Part shown: positions 1 to 13,600 of the stretch, in pieces
How positions within the stretch are numbered: position 1 is the first letter of the stretch
Layout of the letters: every line of letters begins with the position of its first letter
Assembly (NCBI GenBank): GCA_963210315.1
Contig: OY723273.1
Span: 1,736,001 to 1,800,000, forward strand
Direction: 5' to 3'
Source of the DNA: Rhynchopus euleeides
Taxonomy: Eukaryota > Euglenozoa > Diplonemea > Diplonemida > Diplonemidae
Length of the DNA: 64,000 nt
The notes under the pieces: model-generated
Told to the model about the DNA's origin: nothing
Databases searched by the model: none
Seen by the model: only the letters and a program-made list of their open reading frames with translations
Translations under genes and position numbers: made by a program

Positions 1-1673
1 AACAACAGCCTTATCTTTTTCCGTGCCCCGCTCAAGCAAAAGTGGTCCGGAATCTGTTCCTCCCCCGCCCCCCAACACATTGCTGGACGGGGCGTCTCCC
101 AGATAGCGAAAAAGGGAGGAAGACAAATCCCGCAATAAAATCCATGACAAATGAGCGGAAAGTGCCATCTTTCATTGTCTAACCGCTCTGCACACCACAC
201 CTTTCCATCAGTCATAAGGGCAAACCTCCCCCCTTTACATTAAGCCGGTGAGCGAAGACCCACCTCCTCATACGATCAGTTCTTTCACCCCGCCATGCCA
301 TGTCACTGAGGGGTTGTCTCCCTCGCACCTCCCTGGGTAGGTCATGTTGTTCTGTCCGACCCTCCCTTCCCCCCCGCTCTGTTCTCACCATCATTTACAC
401 TAACCGTGGTTCGTTACGTGCGTGGTACTGTGACCTTCCTCCATTTGGGGGCGCAGGTGCTTCTTGTTGTCTTGTCCCCGGAACGGGATCTTTTCTGCTG
501 TTTTTTGCTTTTTTGTTAAACACCGCGCACACCCCCCAACACCGCCAGCCAGGCTAGTCTGGCACCGACAGGTGGTGCAGGGGAGGTCAGCCTTCAAGGC
601 TTGTCAGGGTGGAGAGAGAGAAGGCGAAGCCATTCGAAGGGGGTGTCAGCTCAAGACGAGACGACCTGACCTGAAGCTTCCGGTTGACCCCCCTCCCTTT
701 CCCCCCATCTTCCCCTCAACCCGCAGGGCAGATTGTGTGAGCCAGGCTCTTGGTATCTCGCGGGAAGAAGGCTGTTGGCAGCGCAATGTTTTTCACCTCG
801 CATGTCGCAGGTCATGACAACCAGATCACAAACTAAACAGCTGGATCTTCCGACCACTATGAAGGCCCGTGGAGTAATCCTGCACCACACGCATTGGCAG
901 GCACCTTTTCTGTGCAAGCAAAGAATGGATCCACCAGATCCATTCCTGCCAGACCCTTTCACATGCCAACCACCGCCACCGCCACCACACCCCACCCCTG
1001 CAGGCACTGGGCGAGACTCGGAGACAGTATATTGTCTCTGGACCCCACCCCCACCCCCACCCCACCCCACCCAGCCCTTTCTCGCCCTCCCCACGTGCCC
1101 GCGCCCTTCTACACATCAGCGCCCTCCTTTCCCCGAGTGACCGTGCTGATACAACCGCTCTCTCTCTCTCCCTCTCTCCGACCCCCTCCCCCCCCCGCCA
1201 CACACACAGTAGGCGACCCACCCAGACGATCAGGGTGGAGTGGGCGGGCGGTGTTGTGGTGGGTGATCCCCGCCGGAAACACTCCCCCCTCTCCCCCCGC
1301 CCCCCACTCTTCTTCTATTTGATGTCCCGCTAACCCACAGCGGAACAGGAGGGGTGGGGGTGGGGTGGGGCGGCAGGAGGAGGACGGAGGAAGGAGCGAG
1401 GGTCGTCTCTGCACTCCACCCCCCCCCCCCCCCACCACACACACACACACCCCCCCCCCCGTCCGTTGGCCCCTTCTCAGACAACACTCTTCTTTTTTGT
1501 TCCTGTGTGATACCTTTCCGATATTTCTATTCCGTTGTTCAAATAAAAAACACCTCCCCCACCCCCTCCCCTCCTTCTCCCCCCCCCATCTTCTCTGTTG
1601 TTAAAAACACTCTGCGAAACGCTGGGTGCGTTGGGGGCCGTGCCCACACACACACCCTCAACGTAACATCGCA
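1..1673. other. 5' flank of the HECT gene, no gene seen
   Basis: I see no convincing coding region here. The stretch is pyrimidine-rich, with C homopolymers at about 1421-1435 and 1450-1460, a (CA)n run near 1436-1451, and CT-rich microsatellites near 1158-1190. Short open frames are low-complexity Pro/His/Gly translations of these repeats. The promoter and 5' UTR of the downstream gene should lie here, but no core motif can be identified. Confidence 0.6.
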
Positions 1674-4600
1674 ATGGATGGCGGAGTCCGGGGGCTGCTC
1701 GCGCAGCTCGCTGCGGCGAAGAATGCAAAGTTTGATGCGACGATGGTGGGGATATGCGAGGAGCTCTGCACCGTACTGTGTATCGGGACGGAGGAGAGCC
1801 TCCGAGGGCTTGACAGCACCGAATTCGTCCGGAGCCTTTCCGAGGTGCTCCTCATGAATTCCGCCATCCCCGAGCTGAAGGTTTTCGCGATGCGCGCCGT
1901 CGCCCTCATCCTCGACAGCGTCCCTTCCACAGGAAGCAACCCCGCCTGCGCACAGGAGGTTGTCACTCTCGTGCTGGACCAACTCAACAGAGCAGACACC
2001 ACCCTCCAGCTCGCGGAAGAACTCCTCAAGGCTCTGGAGGCGCTCTCCCTCGATCACCCCGGCACCATCATGCAGGATGGGCGCCTGTCACGCCTGCTCC
2101 TGTGGGTGGAGGGCGTCTCGGTTGACAAGGAGAGGCTTTTGACACGCATCCTCGCACTGAGCGTTCTCACGAATGTGAGCAGCAGGCTGAAGCCTTCGGA
2201 TTGGAAGGAGGTGCAGGGGATATTGCCTCTTCTGGCTTCAGCGGCGAGGAATGTGCTGCAGCACGACGCGGACACCGCTGCGGGGCGCGAGGAGGTGGAC
2301 ACAACCATCAGCAGGATATGCCTCGTCGTCGCCCACATGGTGGACCGCCTCAGCAACTGCGACGCGGTGTTCGACGCCATCAGCAGCTCGGGGCTCGTCC
2401 CCACTCTGCTGGCGGCGCTCGCCCCACCACACGCGGGGGGGTCCCGCCTCTCCCCTACGCAGCGCTCCTTCATCCTCCGCGTCCTCTCTGTGATGTACAC
2501 CGCCAACCCGCGCCATGCCATCGCCATCTTCATCCAACACAACGTCTTCGGGGCCGTGAATGGGTTGGTGAGCTCCTTCTGCACCCTCCACGGTGCTGAC
2601 TCCAGCGCACCCGCCCTCCCCGCTCTGAATGACGAGGAAGAGGCGCGAATCGGCATCGCCGCATGCAACAGCGCCTTCGTCGCAGAGGAGGCCTCGGTGT
2701 GCGGCGTGCTCGACTTCCTCCTCTTCGTCCTCCCGCCCCTCCCGCACAACCCGCTGGTGGAGCCCGACGTGCTGGTGCCCTTCCACGCGTGGACATGGGA
2801 GGATGACTTCCGATGCTTCTCCGTGTTTGATGAGCTCGTCTGCCACGAGGTGGAGGCTGAGTACTCCCGGCAGCGGGGCGTGGGTGCTTTGAAGTGCGTC
2901 GACATCGTCATCGCGGGGAGGTCCTTCACGCTGCGGTTCGCCGAGATGCGGAAGGAGAGCCGCTCCGCCCGCCTTAACTGCCCCCTCTACCGGGACCCGG
3001 TGCCGGGGCACTTCGCGAGGTGCCGCATCAAGCCTGCGACAGCCGACACCGCCACGGTATCCAACCCGTCACCCCCGCAGGACGACCTCCCTCTAGGCCC
3101 GCAGGAGGGCACGGATGCCGCACCACGCGCCGAACCAGCAGCTCCGCAGGCCGCGCGGAGCTGGCGGGTCGGCAGGTCGAACAGGGTGCACCCGGCGGAG
3201 GCGGGTGGGGCGCCTTCGGCGCCGGGCGAATCGCCGCGCCCGCTGCGCGGGCTGCAGGCGGCGGGGCAGGACAGGCTGTCGCACTTCTCCGCGTCACACT
3301 CTTCGCTCGATGAGGATGGTCGCAGGGGTGGGGGCTACTTCGGACGGCTGCTGCGCCGCCTGAGCTGCTGCGGTGGCGACGCGGCGGAGGACGCCGACTC
3401 CACAGTCAGCGCTGCGGATCGGAAGGTTATCGAGAGCGAGCCCTGCCCGGAGCACCGCCGCGGGTCGGGCCTGCAGGAGAGGAGAGCGGCGAACCTTGCT
3501 GTGGAGAGCCTCGCGGCGTCGTCGAGCCCGCTCTTCCTGGGGCAGCTGCTGACCAACATTCTGCCTGCGCTGGTGGGGCTGCTCCGTGCGACGGTGAACC
3601 CCTACCTCACACGCGATGCGACTGTTGCGATAGGGAGGATCCTGAATGCCGTGCTTCTGCTGCTGCAGCCCGAGGGGGGTGTGGGTGGAGGTGGAGGCGG
3701 CGGTGCCGCGGCGGAGTGTGAGGAGCACCGCGCGTGCCTGCAGCGTGTCGCGTCCGATCTTTCCTTTGCGACGGTGTTGGTGATGTCGACGTCGGCGGAT
3801 TACTCCCCGATTGCCACAGAGGTGGGTCCCTCATCGGGCAGCCAGACAGCCTCGTCAGTGACAGGGGGTGTGGGTGACGTGGGGCTGTCGCTGTATGGCT
3901 ATACGCTGTGTGCGGCGCTGCTGAATGTGGACCTGCTGCTGAAGATTGACGGGCGTGCCTTTGCGGATGCCCTGCAGCGCAATGGGGTGTGCGATGCGTT
4001 TGCCAAGGTGGCGCTGCTCCCCGACGTGATGCAGAGGAGGGGGAACGTCGGGCACCGCGGGGGCGGGGGGGCGGGCGGGGGCAGCGCGTCGAACGACGCG
4101 GCGTCCGTCACATCCAGCGTGGCGCACAGCGTGGCGCATGGGAAGCGCTCCATCGACGCCATCCTCGCCTTCACAGCTGCGGTGGAGGTGTCGGTGGCGC
4201 AGTTCTCCACACCTGACCCCTGCCTGGAGCCCCTGGTGACGGCGGCGCGCGACGTGCCTCCCGAGACACGTCCTGACACGGAGGACCCCTTGCCGACACC
4301 GTCGCCGAAGGACCTTGGCCTGTCGCAATCCGTAGCCAGCACTCAAGCCAGCGCCACGAGTGTGCGTGGGAGCAAGGTGTCGACGAGTGAGCATGACAAT
4401 GCGCTCGCCCCCGTGTCGCTGCTGTCCCCGTCGCAGTCGTCTGTGGCGGCAGTGGGGGCGGGGCTGTCCGCCAGTGTGGGGCAGTCCGCGTCAGCAGCGA
4501 GTGTCATCGCGTCGATCGCAGCCGTCTACCCCAACGTGCAGGCGGCGCAGGCACCCGCCCTGCTGCAGAGCCTGCTGGCCCTGGTGGAGAGTGGCAAGGT

Positions 4601-7600
4601 CACAAGCTATGAGCTGATGGCGTCGGATGCCGTGGCCATCCGTTTCGTGCACAACCACCTCAAAGGGATTCTGAAGGCGCGCGGGGGTGTGCGGAAGGAC
4701 GGGGCCTCGTCTGCCCCGCTGTCGCGGCGGTCGTCAGCCGCCTCGTCGCTGTCGGCGGAGTCGGGCGGGTGGGGCGCCAGGGAGAGCTTTGCCGCCGCCG
4801 CCGCCGCAACGTCGCTGCAGATCGCGGCCCAGGTGCACCCAACCACCGTGCGGCGCCTGGTGGCACTCATCAACGCCTGCTGCGCCTCCTTCATCTCGCA
4901 GGCAGCGCCAGACCCGTCGTTCTTCAAGGCTCTGCTGAACCCGAGGGCGCAGCACAACAACGGAAACGCCAACGGTGCAGCCGGAGCTATCAACCCTGCC
5001 GTGCCTTCGACAAATGCATCTGCGCTGACCTGCTCCACACACTCCGGCAGCTTCCCTCAGAAGTACTCGCTCGCTGCGTCGCACTACCCCCTGGCGATGA
5101 CGCTGTCCGCCTCCCTGCAGAGCGCGTCCATCCTCAACGTGATCCAGGAGCGCATGGCACGCCCCCTGTCGGTGCGGTGTGTGTATGCCCCCGAGGGCAC
5201 GCCTGCAGGCACAGGGGGTGGCACCAGCGGGGACGACGACTCTGTGTTCACCGTCAGCGTGTACCCCTTCGCCACCTTTGCCTGCCTGGAGCGGTGGATC
5301 TGCATGCGGAAAGACGAGCGAGGGAATAACGGGCAGGCATCGGCCAGCCTCTTCGGGGCGCTGCGGCGTCAGAGCGGGCGCGACTCGTCGTCGTCAGCAG
5401 CGGCTGGCATGGGGCAGGTCGCTGCACCTGGGGGGGATGAGCCGTCTGCACCTGCTGTGCCGGGGCTGCCGCCCACTGCCGCCGGGGCCGTGTCGGTCAC
5501 CGTCACCAGCGGCAGCTCCACTACATCCTCGTCGTCGTCGGCAATGTCGCCGGCTGGCTCGGCAGCAGTTGCCGACATGCGGTCCGACCTGTCTGTCGCA
5601 GCAGCGCAGCCGCGTGTCTCCCCACCCCACCTGCCGCCCATCGAGGAGGACAGCGCCGTGTCGACGCGGGAGACGAATGACGCGCGCAGCGTCGCCATGA
5701 GCGGATACACGACTCGTGTCGAGCGCGGGGCAAAGAGCGTGGCCTCCACACACAGCTACGCCAGCCATGCCGCTGTGGGCAGCTCCACACGCGACAGCGC
5801 CCGCGACATGATGTCCGTCTCGCAGGGCGTCGCATCCGTGCCACCACCCTACACCTTGGCGTCGAGCGCCAACCCAACCAGCCCGCCAGTCGCACACCCT
5901 ACCGTGCCTGGCACGTCCGCGCTGGCGCACTGCGGCACCTCTGTCGTGTCCGTCATCTCCTCTCAGGACATCCCGTCATCCCCCACACACGGGGGCGCAC
6001 AGCGCGCAGACCTGTCTGTTGGTGTCAACGCCAGCTCGTCGTCCACTATGGCGGTGGAAAGAGCGAGGCCCCGTAGCATGCGCACCACAGCGTCGAATGC
6101 GAACACCGGGATGCTGGAGCCGCCCGCCCCCTCCCACAGGGCCGACGGCAGCAGCACGCAGGACGTGGGCAGCACAGGCGGTGTGTTCGGCGGGGGCCGC
6201 GCCAGCAGCTTCGGCGCCAACAGCGTAAGCGGGCTCGCCTCCCCAGAGCTGCATGCGTCCTGCCCGGTGCACCTCCCCACACGCGTCGTGTCCCCCATCA
6301 CCAGCCCCGTTGCATCCGGCATCTCAGTGCCGGCACCCCTGGCACTGCCTGCCTCTTCACAGCCCCTGCAGCCACCTCAGCCCACCACCGGGGCACCCTC
6401 TGCCAGCAGCACCGCAGCCCACGCCGGCAGCCAGCGCGCAGACGGCGACACCCTGGCGCCCCCGGTGAGCGGGCGGCTGTCGCAGTACAGCTCGGGGCCC
6501 CCCCCCGAGGGGCACGGGGCAGCCACCACCGCCACCGCCGCGTCGTCCTCCCTGGTGCCCCCGCAGACCGACCGGGCTTCGGTTGTCAGCCGCAGCTCCG
6601 CTGCGCAGACGCGCATCACGGCGGCATCCGCACCGGATGACGACGTGGAGCGAATATCGCACAACACCGATCTGGGCCCATCCTTGCTCTTCTCTGTAGA
6701 CGGGCACGCCGTGCCCACCAAACGTATGACGCTGCTGGACGCGGCTGTCCTCTTCTCCCACCAAGGCGCCTCCATGCGGCGGGTCCTGGGGCAGTGCTGC
6801 GGCGACGCCCCCGCGGAGCGCGCCAAGTCGGCAGACACCGAGAGGGACCGCCCCTCCCGCACCTCGTCGAAGGTGCTCGTGAGCAAGGCGATGTCGCTGT
6901 GGAACGGCAGCATCACGGTGCAGGTGCGGAGGCCACCACCCGCACCGGCACCCCCCACCGCCGCCACGGCGCACACCCAGGAGGAGCCGCAGGCGGGCCC
7001 CGTGTTTGCCTCGCTGGGCGTGCAGGGGCTGACGCGGGGGAGCGCGCACGCCAACTCCTGTGGGACCCCGAAGGACGACAGGGGCGGTGAGGCGAAGAAG
7101 GGCGCGCCACAAGAGGGTGGTGGTGGTGGTGGTGGTGGTGCTGTGGGGGCCGTGCCCTCCACCCCGCCCCAGGAGGAGCCTGCTGGCGACGGGGCGCATG
7201 CGAAGGGGCGGCGGGGGGAGCGGGCGCGGTCCTCCAACACCGCGGCGATGACAGGCCTGGCCTGCCTGCAGAAGGGATTTGGCGGGAGCTCGCACCGCGG
7301 CCTGCCGGGGCCCATGCAGGAGCGCCTCGAGCTGTGCCTGGAGCTGAAGACGCTGCTGCTGCCCCTCGCGGAGGAGGTGGGTGCCAAGCAGGCGGATGCG
7401 CTGCATGCCCTGCACGACCAGCGCCTCTCCTCCGCAGCCATCCACGACCTCCATGTCAACATCGTGCCTGCCGCCTTCCCCTCGCTGGCGCCGCTCGCAG
7501 AGGTCACGGCAGACCCGCGCCGCTGGGTGCGCGGGATGCTGATGCGCTTCCCACACCTCTACCCGCTGCCGCTGAGGGTGCAGCACTTCAACGCCCTGGT

Positions 7601-10600
7601 GACGGGCTGCCGCCTGGCCCTGCTGCGCAACATGCACTCCTCCGTGCTGCCTCTGGGCTGGGCGGGTGGCTGGTCCTCCTCCTCCGTCCGCGCGGTGGTG
7701 GGTGCGCAGTGGCTGCGCTCGTCGGGCAGCCTCTGGGCACGCCCTGCGAACAAAAGGCAGAAGGCTGTGGTGTCCCGCCCCAACGTGCTGCACTGCGCGG
7801 AGGTGCTGCTGCAGAGGCATGCCGCGACGCCGCTGCCGCTCGACGTCTTCTTCGAGAGGGAGCCCGGGACAGGGATGGGCCCGACGACCGAGTTCTTCAC
7901 CCTGGTCAGCAGGGCGGTGCAGCAGAAGAGCCTGCGGCTCTGGCGTGGGTCTGCCGCTGCCGAGGGGCAGTACGTCACCTCGCCCAACGGCCTCTTCCCT
8001 GACGTGCTGTGGTGCCTCCCTTCGCACGCTGCAAAGCAGCGCGCCCTGCAGCGCTTTGTGTTTGTGGGGCGTCTGATCGGGCGTGCCCTGAAGGATGCGA
8101 AGACGCTCGACATCCACCTCAGTCCTGTGCTGGTGGACCTGCTGATGGGTGTCGACGTGCTGCGCAACGCCAGCGCGAGCCTGGGCCTTGTGGAGCCAGA
8201 TTATGAGAGGTCGTTACAGCAGATCGCCTCGCTTGCTTCTTCATCGCTTGCGCCTGCGGACACCGATGAGGGGGGCGAGATGGACGTGGTGGCGTGCCTG
8301 GGGCTGGCCTTCACACTGCCGGGGCATGACGACATCCCCCTCGTGCCGGGCGGGGAGTCGCAGCCTGTCAACCTGTCGAACTACAAACAGTATATTGACA
8401 TGGTGCGGTGCGCCTTCCTCTCGAAGGGCATCGAGCAGCAGGTATGTTGAGTGGCGCGCCAGGGTGGTGGGGTGGGGGGTGGGTGGGGGGGATGGTGGAC
8501 CAGCCAAGGGGTTGACGAGTCCTGCCCCTTAGTCGTCCGCCGTGTGGTGTGGAGTGTTGCCGAGTGCCCTTCTCTGTTTATGCGATGTCCTGCTGCGCAC
8601 ACACACACCCCTCTGCCTCCACAGATGCAAAGCCTGATGGAGGGTCTCAACGAGGTGTTCCCGTCTCACTACATGTCGCTCTTCACCGCTTCCGAGTTGA
8701 CAGCCCTCCTCTGTGGCAAGCACTCGTCGACAGGTATGGCTGGTTTTGTTTTCCCTGGAGTGGCAGAATTCCTTCGTACCGTCAGCGTGTCTGTGGCGGG
8801 GCTGTGCGGAGCTGCCCAGCTCAAGAAGTCGAAATCTGATACTTCTGATGTGCATTCTGCAGCAACGGCGAACCTCAACCCGTTACTCATGCCAACCCAC
8901 CCAATACGCACAGAAAAAGTGTGGGAAACACCAGAGCAGCTGTTCAACGACGTTGTGTGCGACCACGGCTATACGAAGACAAGCCAGCCTGTCGTGCAGG
9001 TATGCATAGTGGTGTTGGTGTTCGGAAGCTAGCGATGTGTTGCACGCATAGCATCGGATAGAGCCACACAGGCCGGGCTGCCCTCAAGCGCCTCGCAACC
9101 ACTTGCTGCGGACAGCAATACAGCAATGTGCAGGGAAAGAAAAGTTGCGCCACTCCCCCCCACCCCCCCCCCTCGTGTCCTCACGCGGGGTGCCCCACCG
9201 CCACCCACACCCACAGCTGATGGAGGTTGTCGCTGAGATGACAGCCACCGAGCAGCGGCACTTCCTCTCCTTCATTAGCGGGAGCCCGCGTATGCCGCTG
9301 GGCGGCCTGGTTCCAAAGGTATGCAGTGGGTCCGCAGTGGTACATCCAAACGGTGTCTGGTGTGAACCACAAGCGATTTTCTTTTGATTTCGGCAACATT
9401 GTTGTTTGATGTTGCTCACGGTGGACCCCCCCACCCCCTGAAGAGCGGGGGTCATGTCGCGGGGGTCACGACGAGGTAATGTGTATTGTATAGCAAGGGC
9501 ATTCCGTCTATCGCGAGACGACACCTCGCTGAGCACAACTCTCGAGAAAAAATAGAACGCGCAACACCACCACCCCCCACCCTTCGCCCCTGCCATGCAT
9601 AGCTGATTTCTCGTAAACTCTTTTTTGAAATGGAGCGCTCCCCCCCCCCTAGGGGGGGTCAAATGGGGGTGACAAACACGATTTTTCAAAAAACCGGCGC
9701 AGAGGCCCCAAAGCCCCCGTAAACCCTCCAAACCCCCCCAGATCGGTCCGGAAACCCATCGAACCCCACTTTTCCACCATTCCGGGCACCTCAGGTGCCC
9801 GAATTGGGGTACCTAAATTTTGTGCCACCGTTTGGTACCGTACAGTGCCACTGTGTGGGAGGTTGGAAAAGAAAATGCCCCAACACACCACATCTGAGGG
9901 TTGCAATGCATGTTGCTTGCCAACCACGTCATCCGGTGGGTGTCAGGCGCTATGTAGGTGGCATTAGCCAGGTCTTCGATGTGTTCTGGCTTGTATATAT
10001 ACCTCCCTGCCTGCGGCACAGGCACTGCCTTTGTCCCCCACACCAGCCACAGAGAGCGTATTGTACTCGGTCCACGGTTGCTGATTCATTGTGATGCGTT
10101 GTATCCTCGAGTGAACGTCACACACTAGTGGCACCACCACCCGCCATCCGAGAGCTGTATTGACTTTGCGCGCTTCCGTTGTATTCACCTCGCCACGCAT
10201 ATTGCACCGTTCAGTACCAGTGCTCTTGGGCCAGGCAAAGTAGACCGCAGCAACTACCAATTCTGGCACAATGGGTACCACGACAGCGCACTTCATGTGT
10301 TCCCGGAATGTACAGCTCGTGTTGCAACAGTCGTTGTCAACACATCCCGGTTGTGGAGCACTGCTGCACAGGAATCACACGACCATCTGGACTGTTCCGT
10401 ACCTACAGGCAGCCTCCCGGTGCATGGTGGCAGGGAGGTATATATACAAGCCAGAACACATCGAAGACCTGGCTAATGCCACCTACATAGCGCCTGACAC
10501 CCACCGGATGACGTGGTTGGCAAGCAACATGCATTGCAACCCTCAGATGTGGTGTGTTGGGGCATTTTCTTTTCCAACCTCCCACACAGTGGCACTGTAC

Positions 10601-13600
10601 GGTACCAAACGGTGGCACAAAATTTAGGTACCCCAATTCGGGCACCTGAGGTGCCCGGAATGGTGGAAAAGTGGGGTTCGATGGGTTTCCGGACCGATCT
10701 GGGGGGGTTTGGAGGGTTTACGGGGGCTTTGGGGCCTCTGCGCCGGTTTTTTGAAAAATCGTGTTTGTCCACGTAAAAGGGTGGCATTTGACCCCCCCTA
10801 CCCCCCCCCCCCCCCCCCCCCCCCCCCAGAGGCTTAGCTTGGGGGGGGAAACTCGGTCAGCTGACCGAGTTTCAGCCAAACCCGGAAAAAAACTCGGTCA
10901 GCCCAAAAAAAAAAAAAGGACACAGCCCCCTCTGGTGCGCCCTCCGCGACCCACGGCCACAGCGTGCCCCCGGCGGAGAGTGCCTCCCGGGCTGCCCCAG
11001 CCCCCATGCAGGGGCAGGCCCAACATGCAGAGTGCCCGCCGTCGGGGTCGGGGGCCACAGAGAACCACCAGGGCGGAGGCTCCCAAACCTCAAACACAGC
11101 CCCCTCTGGTGTGCCCTCTGCGGCTCCGGTCACGGCGGCAGGCGCCCAGCCGTCTGGCCCCGCTCAGGCCGCGCGGCGCCGCCAGGGCGGAGGCTCCCAC
11201 ACCTTCAACACAGCCCCCTCTGGCACCTCTGGCGGAACAGCCCCCGGTGGGGCTGGCGGGATCCAGGGGGTTGCTGCGACGATGATGCGCAACGCCGCGC
11301 AGGCCCGCCGGGACGGGCAGCGCCGCAGCCGGACGGCCGCGTCCTCGAGACGCCTGGAGGAGCTGCGTCAGGGTGACGCGGCGGGCCCCATGGAGTTCGA
11401 CGACGACCCGGCGAACGTGTGGGAGCCCGAGGACGACCTCCAGGCCATCGACGCCTACGGGGACGACGAGACGCCCGCGGCGAACATCCCCGCTCTGCAG
11501 GAGCTTGCGGCGTCCCGTGTCTGGGCCGAGGGGGTGGTAGCGCGGGCCCGCGGCATGGCCCCCTGCGTCTCGATGGGAGGAGCCATCCCCCGCACCGTCG
11601 AGGCGTGGAGGCACTGCTTCCACCCCAGCTATGGCCTTTGCCCCCTCTCGCCCAGGGTGGCAGGTGACGTAGCGGCGGAGTGGCTGCAGGCGCGCATCCT
11701 GCAAGGGGGCGCGCAGGCCGAGCCCGGGAACCAGACGAGGGAGCCGGGGGTCAGCCTGCGCGTCTACATGCGCAAGCTGCAGACGGAGGTGGAGCGGGGC
11801 GAGTAGGCGGAGCAGCGTCCCCACCCCCACCACCCCCCCCCCCCCCCCGGGACCTTCCCCCCCCCCCCCTTTCATAGATGTGTGCAGGTGGCCGTTGTGA
11901 ATGGTTAGACAGGGGCTGGCCACCCCCTCCCCCGGGCTCTGCACAGCAGGTCTGGGTTAGAAACAACATAACCCCCCCCCCCTTCCTCCCCTCCCTTCCT
12001 CCCCCCTCCCCTCCCCTCCCCTATTGATGTCCCCCCCCCCCCCCCCCCCTCCCCCAGCGCTTTGCCGCTCGTGTGAGTACCGCCCTGACTGGGAGAAAGG
12101 GTAGGGCTGGTTGGGTTGGCGGAGTTGGGCGGATGGGCGAAACGGAAAAATCGACGAGGTCGCAGCGTCAGGGCGTTCTGGGCTGGCTGGTGGTGGTTGG
12201 GACAAGACCGACGAGATTAGAAGCGGCACTGGTAGACGGGTTTTGAGGCCCCCCGCCCCCAGGTTCCCCCTGCCCACCTGGACGGACCCAAGTGCCTCAC
12301 ACCGGATCTCTCCCCACCCGGTGGTCCACCTGACGGATACGCGAAAAAAAAAAAAAAGGTAAAAATTTCCGCGAAAAAATCGGATTTTTTATGGGGTGCA
12401 GCCAGGGCGTTCGCTACTGGGCGAAGTTGGGCCAACTTCGCCTAAATAAATAAATGTTCGGATTTACTTCGCCCCAACTTCGCCCAACAACTTCGCCCAA
12501 GGGGGCGAAGTTGGATAAAAAAATTCTGGGCTCGGCCCCCACCCCCCGAAGGGGGGTGGGTGGTGAAAGAGCCCACGGGATCACGAGCCTCAGGGGATGG
12601 GGAATGCTCGAAGAAGGAAGTGTCAGAAGGAGACCACAACTGCCTTCCCCAAAGTACGATGTATTGCTCCGCCCAGACCCCCCTGTGGCGTATGTCTGGT
12701 GCCCAAGTCCTTTCAAGTTGCATGAATCTATCCATCCGCAATGAACAGATGTTCACTACCGTGGCCTCCGGCGGCTGGGGGGCTCCGCCCCCCAGACCCC
12801 CTGACAGCCGAACTGTGTGGCACAGCGGTCCCTGCCGATCCACGCGTTTCGCTCATAAGCAAGGCTATTAGTGTCTTCGGAGGTACTAACAGCCTTGCCA
12901 GAAGTGCAGTGATCTGCCCTCTCAAGGAGAGGTAGCCAATGTGTACCTCCCGAGGGGGCGCGAAGCGCCCCCGAGGGGCGCCTCCCCGACGGATAAAAAA
13001 ATTTCCCGAATTCCCAAAACCCTAAATAAAACTTCGCCCACCCCACACGGGAGCGGTGGGCGATAGCGAACGCCCTGGGTGCAGCAGCACAGGAGGTGAA
13101 GCACGCGTGCGAGCGGAACGCGAACACCCCATTCTCCTTCTGTCCCGGATTCGTCGCTAGCCCGCGAATAACGTCAGCAGTCTCGAATTCCGTCTCCCGG
13201 CAACATGGTGGGCACGCAGGTGCAGGAGGCTCTGGGCCACATCGCTGACCATTGCCTGGCACCTCTCCCGGGGATCACTGGCGCGTACCCTTGCCCGGAC
13301 TTCAATGCCCCAGCAGCACACCCACTGAAGTGGGCACAGGCGCACAAGACTGCCCTTCTGCAGGAGCCCGGGTGTCTGTTCCGAGTTTCGGAGGTTGGGC
13401 TTGCAGGAGGTTATTCGGCGGTTTACCTCGGGAAACCTCGCTCTCACGTGCAAGCTACTCCAGCTTGCATCTAATCAGGAATGCTTTGACCTCGCACGCC
13501 CTGCTCTGCCATGAACAAGCGCCCAGAAGTGACCCTTGATGAGATAGGGTCCCATCTCTGCAGCTGCGTATTCGCTGCAATCTTCACCTCCCGTGACTGT

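Noticed and set aside
6357-8117. 586-codon minus-strand frame
   Set aside because: Antisense shadow of the GC-rich HECT exon; the plus strand has clear domain homology.
8863-8913. Alternative start of HECT exon 3 at 8863
   Set aside because: The phase also fits, but it would add 17 residues in a place where TRIP12/UPL3 proteins have none; 8914 gives the better alignment.
9795-10627. Conserved protein frames in the family A elements
   Set aside because: The same peptides appear because the inverted arms are near-identical; no transposase motif is present.
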